The notes under the pieces were generated by a model. That model saw only the letters and a list, made by a program, of their open reading frames with translations. It searched no databases and was not told where the DNA came from. The translations under genes were made by a program, and so were the position numbers. 49,493 bases of DNA from Gammaproteobacteria bacterium Milos-ODIII6 (GTDB lineage Bacteria; Pseudomonadota; Gammaproteobacteria; Chromatiales; Chromatiaceae). Position 1 is the stretch's first letter. Each line of letters starts with the position of its first letter. Positions 17,384 through 24,977 of this stretch are shown in pieces. The DNA lies in NCBI GenBank assembly GCA_029228645.1, contig JAPTHR010000017.1:1-49493 (forward strand). Direction: 5' to 3'.

Positions 17384-18421
17384 ATGGCCGGCCTGAAAGC
17401 CACAATCTTCAAGACCGCCAAGGCGTTCGGTCTGTTCCACCTGTCCCGCCTCCTGATGCGGCGACGGTTGATGATCCTGTGTTTTCATGGCGTCGCGCTG
17501 GAGGACGAGGCGACTTTTCGGCCCATGCTGTTCATGCGCGAAGCGCTGTTCAGACAACGGCTCGAGACCATCAAGGCGCATCGCTTTCCGGTTCTACCCC
17601 TGCCGCAGGCCCTGTCGGAGCTGCGCGCTGGCAGGCTTGCACCCAATACGGTCGCGATCACCATCGACGATGGCTTCTTCAATGCCCTGAGCAGGGCCGC
17701 GCCGCTGCTGAAGGCCCACGACCTGCCCGCCACGCTCTACCTCACCAGCTATTACGTACAAAAAGGCACCCCGATCTTTCGCCTGGTGGTGCAGTACATG
17801 TTCTGGAAGAGCCAGGTCGCCAGTCTGGAACCCTGGATCGAGCCCTGGAGCCCGGAGCAGACCGTATCCCTTGGCGACGAGGCCGCACGCGATGCGCTCA
17901 CCTGGAAGATCATCGAGTACGGTGAAACCCAGTGTGACGAGGACGGACGCCAGGCCATCTGCCAGCAGTTGGGCAAATTGCTGGAAGTGGATTACGAGCA
18001 GATCGTCGAGTCGCGCATCATGAGCCTGATGACGCCAGATGAATTGCCGCGCATCGAGCAGCTGGGTATCGATCTGCAACTGCATACCCATCGCCACCGG
18101 CTGCCCATAGGCGACGAGGAGACCTGTCGGCAGGAGATCCGCGAGAACCGGAGCTTCATTTTCAATGCCCTCGGCGAGCGAAAGAACCATCTCTGTTACC
18201 CGAGCGGTGAGTGGAGCGATGCGCTTTGGTCTTGCCTCGAGGCCGAGGGCGTGGAGAGTGCGACCACCTGCGAGCCCGGGCTGAATACCGCCCGCACCCC
18301 GCCCTTGCGCCTCTATCGGGTATTGGACCAGGACGACCTCTCCCAGATCGAGTTCGAGGCGGAGCTGTTCGGGTTCTGCGAGCTCATCCGCATCGTGACG
18401 GGGAAAAGACAGCGGGATTGA
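17384..18421 (+). CDS. Polysaccharide deacetylase family protein
   Basis: A 345-residue NodB-type carbohydrate esterase candidate. MILCFHGVALED opens the domain, VAITIDDGFFNAL carries the catalytic and metal-binding Asp pair, and LQLHTHRHRLP supplies the H-x3-H metal ligands. HLCYPSGEWSD is the later substrate-groove motif. An insert of about 90 residues lies between the Asp and His motifs. The ATG at 17384 follows the upstream stop by 4 bp. No clear signal peptide is seen, so it may be cytoplasmic or membrane-associated. Its TGA stop runs directly into a REP sequence. Confidence 0.85.
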   Translation: MAGLKATIFKTAKAFGLFHLSRLLMRRRLMILCFHGVALEDEATFRPMLFMREALFRQRLETIKAHRFPVLPLPQALSELRAGRLAPNTVAITIDDGFFNALSRAAPLLKAHDLPATLYLTSYYVQKGTPIFRLVVQYMFWKSQVASLEPWIEPWSPEQTVSLGDEAARDALTWKIIEYGETQCDEDGRQAICQQLGKLLEVDYEQIVESRIMSLMTPDELPRIEQLGIDLQLHTHRHRLPIGDEETCRQEIRENRSFIFNALGERKNHLCYPSGEWSDALWSCLEAEGVESATTCEPGLNTARTPPLRLYRVLDQDDLSQIEFEAELFGFCELIRIVTGKRQRD

Positions 18422-19148
18422 GTAGGAGCGGGCTTGCCCGCGAACAGCCCATAATGACCCCTTCGCGCCCCCTCCCAATCATTCGCGGCCAAGGCCGCTC
18501 CTACGGATCGAGGCTGCTCCAAACCCGCGCGCATTCGTAGGAGCGGGCTTGCCCGCGAACAGCCGCTTACCCTGGCTCAAAACACGATTCTTCGCGGCCA
18601 AGGCCGCTCCTACGGATCGAGGCTGCTGCAAACCCGAGCGCATTCGTAGGAGCGGGCTTGCCCGCGAACAGCGCTTACCCTGACTCCAAACATGATTCTT
18701 CGCGGCCAAGGCCGCTCCTACGGATCGAGGCTGCTGCAAACCCGAGCGCATTCGTAGGAGCGGGCTTGCCCGCGAACAGCGCTTACCCTGACTCCAAACA
18801 TGATTCTTCGCGGCCAAGGCCGCTCCTACGGATCGAGGCTGCTGCAAACCCGCACGCATTCGTAGGAGCAGGCTTGCCCGCGAACAGCGCTTACCCTGAC
18901 TCCAAACATGATTCTTCGCGGCCAAGGCCGCTCCTACGGATCGAGGCTGCTGCAAACCCGCGCGCATTCGTAGGAGCGGGCTTGCCCGCGAACAGCGCTT
19001 ACCCTGACTCCAAACATGATTCTTCGCGGCCAAGGCAGCTCCTACAGATCGAGGTTGCTCCAAACCCGCACGCATTCGTAGGAGCGGGCTTGCCCGCGAA
19101 CAGCCGCTCACCCTGGATCCAAACAGATTCTTCGCGGCCAAGGCCGCC
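18422..19148. repeat. REP array A, 108-bp period
   Basis: Two palindromic REP types alternate: GCGGGCTTGCCCGC preceded by GTAGGA, and the oppositely oriented GCGGCCAAGGCCGC followed by TCCTAC. The second type recurs at about 18482, 18591, 18699, 18807, 18915, 19023 and 19131, a period of 108-109 bp, giving seven pairs. Linkers are also conserved, so whole units have been duplicated. The period is a multiple of three, which creates long repetitive open frames on both strands that are not genes. The array begins directly after the deacetylase stop codon and ends at the stop codon of the first RAYT gene. Confidence 0.95.
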
Positions 19149-19601
19149 CTACAGCCACGTGGCATCCCAAAAAGGATAATCGCCTATCGCATCTACCAAC
19201 CCGGCCCGCAGGGGGTTCGCTACCAGGTACCGGGCCGCTTTGCGCAAATCCTCATCGGCGCGCAATGCGTGATCGTGGTAACCCTTCTGCCAAACCGGAC
19301 CGGAAACGTTGCGCAATCTGTTGATCCCAATCGCGCTACAGGATTTTAATCGACGCATCAGTGCGGCGAGGTCATCACCATTCAATACCACCAAAAGGTG
19401 AATGTGATCTGGCATAACCACCCAGGCGATTACTTCCACAATCTCTGAATCGGAGATCGATCGGATCTCGCGGGCCGCACAACATGCCAACTGAAACTCT
19501 CGAAAGATTGGTTTGCGCCCGTGCGTGGTGGTGGTCAATAGATAGGCGCCGCCATTGCTCGAATAGCGCCCTTTTCGCAGGTCCCGTCCGTGGTACCTCA
19601 A
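19149..19601 (-). CDS. REP-associated tyrosine transposase (RAYT), copy 1
   Basis: A 150-residue Y1-type HUH transposase of the IS200/IS605-like RAYT group. PDHIHLLVVL carries the HUH (H-x-H) metal site, and KGYHDHALRADED holds the likely catalytic tyrosine. VANPLRAGLV is a common C-terminal signature. These enzymes bind and cut REP hairpins, and REP arrays flank this gene on both sides. The start is TTG with GGAGGGG about seven bases upstream. The stop TAG lies in REP-like sequence. It differs from copy 2 at about twenty bases in the 3' part of the gene, while the 5' part is identical. Confidence 0.92.
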   Translation of the reverse strand: MRYHGRDLRKGRYSSNGGAYLLTTTTHGRKPIFREFQLACCAAREIRSISDSEIVEVIAWVVMPDHIHLLVVLNGDDLAALMRRLKSCSAIGINRLRNVSGPVWQKGYHDHALRADEDLRKAARYLVANPLRAGLVDAIGDYPFWDATWL

Positions 19602-19625
19602 TAGAATCCCCTCCCTTCATGAAAA

Positions 19626-20428
19626 ACTGTTCGCGGCCAAGGCCGCTCCTACAATGTATTCCGCCCAGCCGGTTTCCCCAGGCCGTAGGAGCCAGCTTGC
19701 TGGCGAATCCTTTTCTCGAAAACCGCGCCCCTGCCTGATTGTTCGCGGCCAAGGCCGCTCCTACAAATCGAGGATGCGCCAAACCCGCGCGAACTCGTAG
19801 GAGCGGGCTTGCCCGCGAAGAACAGCCCATCACGCCCCCCTCGCGATCATTCGCGGCCAAGGCCGCTCCTACGGATCGAGGTTGCTGCAAACCCGCGCGG
19901 ATTCGTAGGAGCGGGCTTGCCCGCGAAGAACAGCCCATAATGTCCACTTCGAACCCCTTCGCGCGCCCCCAATCATTCGCGGCCAAGGCCGCTCCTACGG
20001 ATCGAGGCTGCTGCAAACCCGCACGCATTCGTAGGAGCAGGCTTGCCCGCGAACAGCGCTTACCCTGACTCCAAACATGATTCTTCGCGGCCAAGGCCGC
20101 TCCTACGAATCGAGGCTGCTGCAAACCCGCGCGCATTCGTAGGAGCGGGCTTGCCCGCGAACAGCCGCTTACCCTGGCTCAAAACACGATTCTTCGCGGC
20201 CAAGGCCGCTCCTACGGATCGAGGTTGCGCCAAACCCGCACCCATTCGTAGGAGCGGGCTTGCCCGCGAACAGCCGCTTACCCTGGCTCAAAACACGATT
20301 CTTCGCGGCCAAGGCCGCTCCTACGGATCGAGGTTGCTCCAAACCCGCACGCGTTCGTAGGAGCGGGCTTGCCCGCGAACAGCCGCTTACCCTGGCTCAA
20401 AACACGGTTCTTCGCGGCCAAGGCAGCC
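19626..20428. repeat. REP array B between the two RAYT genes
   Basis: Eight copies of the GCGGCCAAGGCCGC type are seen, at about 19630, 19742, 19850, 19976, 20084, 20193, 20302 and 20411, alternating with the GCGGGCTTGCCCGC type. Spacing is mostly 108-109 bp, and a 126-bp unit carries an 18-bp insertion. One member at about 19685 has a variant core (GCCAGCTTGCTGGC), the type that dominates the array near 39500. Linkers fall into at least two classes: CTTACCCTG and CCCATAATG/CCCATCACG. Confidence 0.93.
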
Positions 20429-20881
20429 CTACAGCCACGTGGCATCCCAAAATGGATAATCGCCTATCGCGTCTACCAACCCGGACCGCAGGGGGTTCGC
20501 TACCAGATACCGGGCCGCTTTGCGCAAATCCTCATCGGCGCGCAATGCGTGATCGTGGTAGCCCTTCTGCCAAACCGAACCGGAAGCGTTGCGCAATCTG
20601 TTGATCCCAATCGCACTGCGGGATTTCAATCGACGCATCAGCGCGGCAAGGTCATCGCCATTCAAAACGACCAGGAGGTGGATGTGGTCTGGCATAACCA
20701 CCCAGGCGATTACTTCCACAATCTCTGAATCGGAGATCGATCGGATCTCGCGGGCCGCACAACATGCCAACTGAAACTCTCGAAAGATTGGTTTGCGCCC
20801 GTGCGTGGTGGTGGTCAATAGATAGGCGCCGCCATTGCTCGAATAGCGCCCTTTTCGCAGGTCCCGTCCGTGGTACCTCAA
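20429..20881 (-). CDS. REP-associated tyrosine transposase (RAYT), copy 2
   Basis: A second 150-residue RAYT with the same HUH motif (PDHIHLLVVL) and tyrosine region (KGYHDHALRADED) as copy 1. Differences include LKSRSAIG for LKSCSAIG, NASGSVW for NVSGPVW and NPLRSGLV for NPLRAGLV. The TTG start and GGAGGGG ribosome binding site are identical. Both copies have intact frames and motifs, so either could act on the REPs. They are 1,280 bp apart in direct orientation. Confidence 0.92.
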   Translation of the reverse strand: MRYHGRDLRKGRYSSNGGAYLLTTTTHGRKPIFREFQLACCAAREIRSISDSEIVEVIAWVVMPDHIHLLVVLNGDDLAALMRRLKSRSAIGINRLRNASGSVWQKGYHDHALRADEDLRKAARYLVANPLRSGLVDAIGDYPFWDATWL

Positions 20882-20905
20882 TAGAATCCCCTCCCTTCAT
20901 GAAAA

Positions 20906-21205
20906 ACTGTTCGCGGCCAAGGCCGCTCCTACAAATCGAGGATGCTCCAAACCCGCGCGAACTCGTAGGAGCGGGCTTGCCCGCGAAGAACAGCCCATCA
21001 TGACCCCCTCGCGATTGTTCGCGGCCAAGGCCGCTCCTACAGATCGAGGATGCTCCAAACCCGCACGCATTCGTAGGAGCGGGCTTGCCCGCGAAGAACA
21101 GCCCATCGCGCCCCCCTCGCGATCATTCGCGGCCAAGGCCGCTCCTACGGATCGAGGTTGCTCCAAACCCGCGCGGATTCGTAGGAGCGAGCTTGCCCGC
21201 GAAAA
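20906..21205. repeat. REP array C
   Basis: Three alternating REP pairs continue after RAYT copy 2, with GCGGCCAAGGCCGC cores at about 20910, 21018 and 21126. The spacing is 108 bp. The last GTAGGAGC-type member has a degenerate core (GCGAGCTTGCCCGC) and marks the end of the array, next to a transcription terminator. Confidence 0.93.
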
Positions 21206-21210
21206 AGAAA

Positions 21211-21234
21211 CCCCGACAGTCTGCACTGTCGGGG
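21211..21234 (-). terminator. Rho-independent terminator, minus strand
   Basis: A perfect 10-bp stem (CCCCGACAGT/ACTGTCGGGG) with a 4-base loop. On the minus strand it is followed by TTTCTTTTT, the expected U-tract; on the plus strand no T-run follows. It therefore ends minus-strand transcription arriving from 21235 upward, where no protein gene is visible on that strand. Confidence 0.75.
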
Positions 21235-21345
21235 TTGGATGTCGCTCGGCTCGGCTCTTTCCTGTGAGTGTCTTCCCTGGACTTGCCGTGTCTTCCTTGA
21301 CTGCCTTTCTTGGCGACGGGTTCATGATGCAAAAATATTCGGGGG
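21211..21345 (-). ncRNA. Candidate small RNA with repeated GGA motifs
   Basis: The minus-strand terminator at 21211-21234 has no protein gene feeding into it. The 100 bases before it carry evenly spread GGA motifs: AAGGAAGAC, AGGGAAGAC and CAGGAAAG, with CTGGAGGAAC further upstream near 21385. This resembles the CsrA/RsmA-binding layout of RsmY/CsrB-type RNAs, though with few motifs. A short open frame starting MNPSPRKAVKED also exists here, so a tiny peptide is possible. The 5' end is a guess. Confidence 0.27.
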
Positions 21346-21477
21346 CAAGGCAATACCCACAACCAAACTAGTGCTTTTTGTTCCTCCAGGATGACCCGGG
21401 ATAAAGAGAGGCTAGCCGGGTGGAAGATTTCCGAATTCGGCCGTTACAATGCCAACCCAGTCAATTTACAGGGATGA

Positions 21478-23013
21478 ATGGTGTCGTCTTCCACTATCGC
21501 GCATTACTCAGAGCGTTTGCGGCCTCTGCTTTCTTTGCAAGGTCTGCTTCTGCTGCTGATCGTCATCCTTTTCTCCCTCGGCTTTCGCGAGACCTTCGCG
21601 GAATTGCTGCACTATTGGGTGGAGGGCTACAACTGGCAATTCCTGATCCCTATCGCGCTGATCTACATGCTGTGGGAAAGACGCGATATCTTCTACCAGC
21701 TGCAATACAAACCAGCCATCCTGACCGGCCTCGTATTGCTGCTTGGCAGCAGCCTGTTATTGATAGCCGGCCAACTGAGCAGCACCCATGCGCTCAGGGA
21801 ACTGGCCATAATAGGTACCGTTTTCTCGCTCTCGGTAATGCTGCTCGGCATCGGCGCCACCCGAAGACTATTCTGGCCCCTCGCCTATCTCGTCCTGATG
21901 ACCTCGCTTCCGACGGACTTGCTGGATGCGTTGCGGGCGCCGCTCAAGCTCATCTCCGCAACCATCTCCACGGATGTGCTGCAATTCCTGGGTTACGCGA
22001 TCTACCGCGAGGGTACCTTTCTATATCTACCGCATATCACCCTCGAGGTAGCAGATGAGTGCAGTGGCGTAAACCAGCTGACCTCCTCGATCGCGTTGGG
22101 CATCCCGATCGCGTTCACCATCCTGAACAGCTGGTGGAAACGGATCTTTATCATCCTCGTCTCGGTCTTTTTCGGGATTGCCATGAACTGGCTAAGGGTG
22201 ATCCTGATCTCGCTCTGGCACTACGATTCCGCCAAGGAGACGATCCATGGTCCCCAGGATATCTACGGTCTGCCGTTCATCTTCATGGTTGGCGTGTTCC
22301 TGACACTGGTCATCGCTTTCGCGATGGCAGAAAAAGGGCCTTCCGAGGGAACGGCTGGCGGCTATAAGGAAAAACCCAGTCCTTTCTCAGCCATGTTCGG
22401 TGCGCGCCGTTTCACTGAGTCGGCACTGGCGGCCAATGTCATCCTCGGATTGTCTGCCGTCTATCTCTTGACCTGGACGGCACTGCCAGTTGAACCGTTG
22501 GAGCCTCTCGATGAATTCCCGATGTCGATCGCCGGTTACGAGGGACAGCGGGTGGAGAAGCTGGAAAGGCCGTTCTACAGTGGCCTGGCGGACGATGAAC
22601 TGATCGCGAGCTACCGTAGCCCTGGCAATGAAACGGCAACCGTCTACATCGGCCACTTCCGCATGCAAGACCAGGAACGCGAGTTGGTCGACTACCGTTA
22701 CAACTGGTTGCATGAGGACGCTGAAAGCCAGACCATCGAAACGGAACTGGGAGCTACCCTGGTCAAGCGCCGGACGATCGAGAACAGGTCATCCGTGAGG
22801 CAGGTGTTCTTCACCTACGACATCAACGGCCGCAACCTCATCGACCTCAAGCGCGCCAAGCTGGCCTCGCTGATCGATGCGTTTCTCAAGCAGCGTAACG
22901 ATGGCGCGATCATCATGGTGATCTTCGATTCGAAGGAAGAGGTGCTTTCGGCTGAGAGGCAACGCTTCCTGACCGCTGTTGTCGACAAGGCAAGAGAGAT
23001 GTTGCCTGATTGA
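21478..23013 (+). CDS. xrtA: Exosortase fused to an EpsI-type domain
   Basis: A 511-residue protein. Residues about 1-290 are a polytopic membrane domain with eight or so hydrophobic segments and the exosortase catalytic set: Cys195 in DECSGVNQL, Arg240 in MNWLRV and His257 in IHGPQDIYG. Exosortases cleave C-terminal PEP-CTERM-like sorting signals at the inner membrane. After a linker near 300 and one more membrane segment (about 320-340), residues about 345-511 match the EpsI/DUF3485 domain (FPMSIAGYEGQ near its start, AKLASLIDAFLKQRNDGAIIMV near its end). The neighbourhood is that of exosortase A systems, but the motif around the cysteine is not the one I know best for XrtA, so the subclass is tentative. 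Confidence 0.88.
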   Translation: MVSSSTIAHYSERLRPLLSLQGLLLLLIVILFSLGFRETFAELLHYWVEGYNWQFLIPIALIYMLWERRDIFYQLQYKPAILTGLVLLLGSSLLLIAGQLSSTHALRELAIIGTVFSLSVMLLGIGATRRLFWPLAYLVLMTSLPTDLLDALRAPLKLISATISTDVLQFLGYAIYREGTFLYLPHITLEVADECSGVNQLTSSIALGIPIAFTILNSWWKRIFIILVSVFFGIAMNWLRVILISLWHYDSAKETIHGPQDIYGLPFIFMVGVFLTLVIAFAMAEKGPSEGTAGGYKEKPSPFSAMFGARRFTESALAANVILGLSAVYLLTWTALPVEPLEPLDEFPMSIAGYEGQRVEKLERPFYSGLADDELIASYRSPGNETATVYIGHFRMQDQERELVDYRYNWLHEDAESQTIETELGATLVKRRTIENRSSVRQVFFTYDINGRNLIDLKRAKLASLIDAFLKQRNDGAIIMVIFDSKEEVLSAERQRFLTAVVDKAREMLPD

Positions 23014-23026
23014 TCTGCGGCGATAT

Positions 23027-23769
23027 CTTTTCGCGGGCAAGCCCGCTCCTACGAATTCGCTCGGGTTTGGCGCATCCTCGGTCCGTAGGAGCGGCCTTGG
23101 CCGCGAAGGAAATCGGTACCGATTAAGAAATGGCGACTGTTCGCGGGCAAGCCCGCTCCTACGAATTCGCTCGGGTTCGGAGCGTCCTCGGTCCGTAGGA
23201 TCGGCCTTGGCCGCGAAGGAAATCGGTACCGATTAAGAAATGGCGCCTGTTCGCGGGCAAGCCCGCTCCTACGAATTCGCTCGGGTTCGGAGCAGCCTCG
23301 GTCCGTAGGAGCGGCCTTGGCCGCGAAGGAAATCGGTACCGATTAAGAAATGGCGACTGTTCGCGGGCAAGCCCGCTCCTACGAATTTGCTCGGGTTTGG
23401 AACATCCCCGATCCGTAGGAGCGGCCTTGGCCGCGAAGGAAATCGGTACCGATTAAGAAATGGCGACTGTTCGCGGGCAAGCCCGCTCCTACGAATTCGC
23501 TCGGGTTCGGAGCGTCCTCGGTCCGTAGGATCGGCCTTGGCCGCGAAGGAAATCGGTACCGATTAAGAAATGGCGCCTGTTCGCGGGCAAGCCCGCTCCT
23601 ACGAATTCGCTCGGGTTCGGAGCAGCCTCGATCCGTAGGAGCGGCCTTGGCCGCGAAAGATTTGATCGCGAGATATAGCCCATTCGCGAGCAAGCTCGCT
23701 CCTACGAATTTGCTCGGGTTCGGAGCATCCTCGGTCCGGGCGCCTGTTCGCGGGCAAGCCCGCTCCTAC
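23027..23769. repeat. REP array D, 110-bp period
   Basis: Units start with GCGGGCAAGCCCGC at about 23030, 23140, 23250, 23360, 23470 and 23580, an exact 110-bp period. Two shortened units follow, near 23683 and 23747. Each full unit also holds the opposite-type core GCGGCCTTGGCCGC and a third palindrome, AATCGGTACCGATT. Orientation of the two core types is reversed relative to arrays A-C. Units at 23140 and 23470 share the same point change (GTAGGATCGG), as do several linker variants, pointing to duplication of two- or three-unit blocks. Confidence 0.95.
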
Positions 23770-24977
23770 GGCATGAGGGAGGTGTAAACCGCCTCGTAAT
23801 TGGCCACGCTGGTTGGCCAGTTGCGCTCTTCCTCGACGTAGCGACGCCCTTCGGTCCGGAAGGCCGACCATCGCTCGCGATGCGCCATCATCTCGAGCGC
23901 CGCTTTGGCCAGCGCCCCGCTCGAACCGGCGGTAAACAACACGCCGTTCCCGCCATCGCGAATGAGCTCCTTATGACCACCGACATCCGAGGCCAGTACC
24001 AGTTTGCCCTGGGCCATGGCCTCGAGCGGCTTCAGCGGGGTGACCAGATCGGTCAGGCGCATGGTGAGGCGTGGGTAGACGAAAATGTCGACCAGGTTGT
24101 AGTAACGGCTGACCTCGGCGTGCGGCACCCGACCGGTGAACACCACGTTGTCCTGCAGACCCAGTTGCTCCACCCGTTGCTTGACCTGGGCCTCCTGTGG
24201 CCCGCCGCCAACCAGCAGCAGACGCGTGTCCGGCGCCTCAGCGAGGATGGCGGGTAGCGATTCCACCAGCAGAGGCAGCCCCTCGTAGGCATAGAAGGAG
24301 CCGATGAAGCCGAGCACGGTCTTCCCCTGCAGGCCCAAAGATTCCGACAGGGATTCGTCTTTCTCCCCATCCATGCGGAAGTGCTCGATGTCCACTGCGT
24401 TGGGAATAACGGTGATCTTGCGCTCAGGCACCCCGCGCGTGATGAGGTCGCGGCGCAGGCCTTCGCAGATGGTGGTGACCGCATCCGCGCGGTTGACCAC
24501 GTGGGTTTCCATGGCGCGCGTCAGCCGGTAGCGCAGCCCGCCTTCGCGGCTGGTGCCATGATCCACGGCGGCGTCCTCCCAGAAAGCGCGGATCTCGTAG
24601 ACCACCGGGATATCGAATTCCCGGCCGGCCATCACCGCCGCCATGCCGTTCAGGGAGGGGGAGTGCGCATGCAGGATATCGGGGCGTATCGTTGGAATAA
24701 CCTCGCGCAAACGCGCGAGGGTCGCCTGCACCACCGCCCATTGCCCAAAAAACGGTAGCTTCACCAGCGGCCCCGTCGGGGTGCGACTGCGAAAAAAGTG
24801 GAGTCCGTCGACCGTTTCCTCGCCACCATCCACCTTGGCCGGCCCGTTGTGCTTGGGACTGGTCAGGTGAAAGGTCTCCCAACCGCGCTTACGCTGCTGC
24901 TCCAGTATGTTGCGGCTGCGAAAGGTGTAGCCACTGTGCAACGGAATCGAGTGATCGAGGACGTGCAGTATCTTCAT
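23766..24977 (-). CDS. GT4 glycosyltransferase, exosortase A-associated (Daro_2409-like)
   Basis: A 403-residue GT-B glycosyltransferase. MKILHVLDHSIPLHSGYTFRSRNIL is a distinctive opening that I associate with the PEP-CTERM/exosortase A glycosyltransferase TIGR04063. The C-terminal half has IGSFYAYEGLPLLVESLP and LTDLVTPLKPLEAMAQG, in the usual donor-binding positions. It is the last gene of the EPS operon and overlaps the amidotransferase gene by ATGA. Its stop codon TAG is part of a REP sequence (CCGTAGGAGCGGG on the minus strand). The sugar added is unknown. Confidence 0.9.
   Translation of the reverse strand: MKILHVLDHSIPLHSGYTFRSRNILEQQRKRGWETFHLTSPKHNGPAKVDGGEETVDGLHFFRSRTPTGPLVKLPFFGQWAVVQATLARLREVIPTIRPDILHAHSPSLNGMAAVMAGREFDIPVVYEIRAFWEDAAVDHGTSREGGLRYRLTRAMETHVVNRADAVTTICEGLRRDLITRGVPERKITVIPNAVDIEHFRMDGEKDESLSESLGLQGKTVLGFIGSFYAYEGLPLLVESLPAILAEAPDTRLLLVGGGPQEAQVKQRVEQLGLQDNVVFTGRVPHAEVSRYYNLVDIFVYPRLTMRLTDLVTPLKPLEAMAQGKLVLASDVGGHKELIRDGGNGVLFTAGSSGALAKAALEMMAHRERWSAFRTEGRRYVEEERNWPTSVANYEAVYTSLMP

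Noticed and set aside
18479-19165. A 228-residue repetitive open frame on the minus strand, and similar frames in arrays B, C and D
   Set aside because: They consist of REP units whose period (108 bp) is a multiple of three; frames are open on both strands at once and have no start signals.
18422-21205. Regular repeats resembling a CRISPR array
   Set aside because: Repeat cores are REP palindromes in alternating orientation, the sequences between them are themselves repeated, and there are no cas genes, only RAYTs.
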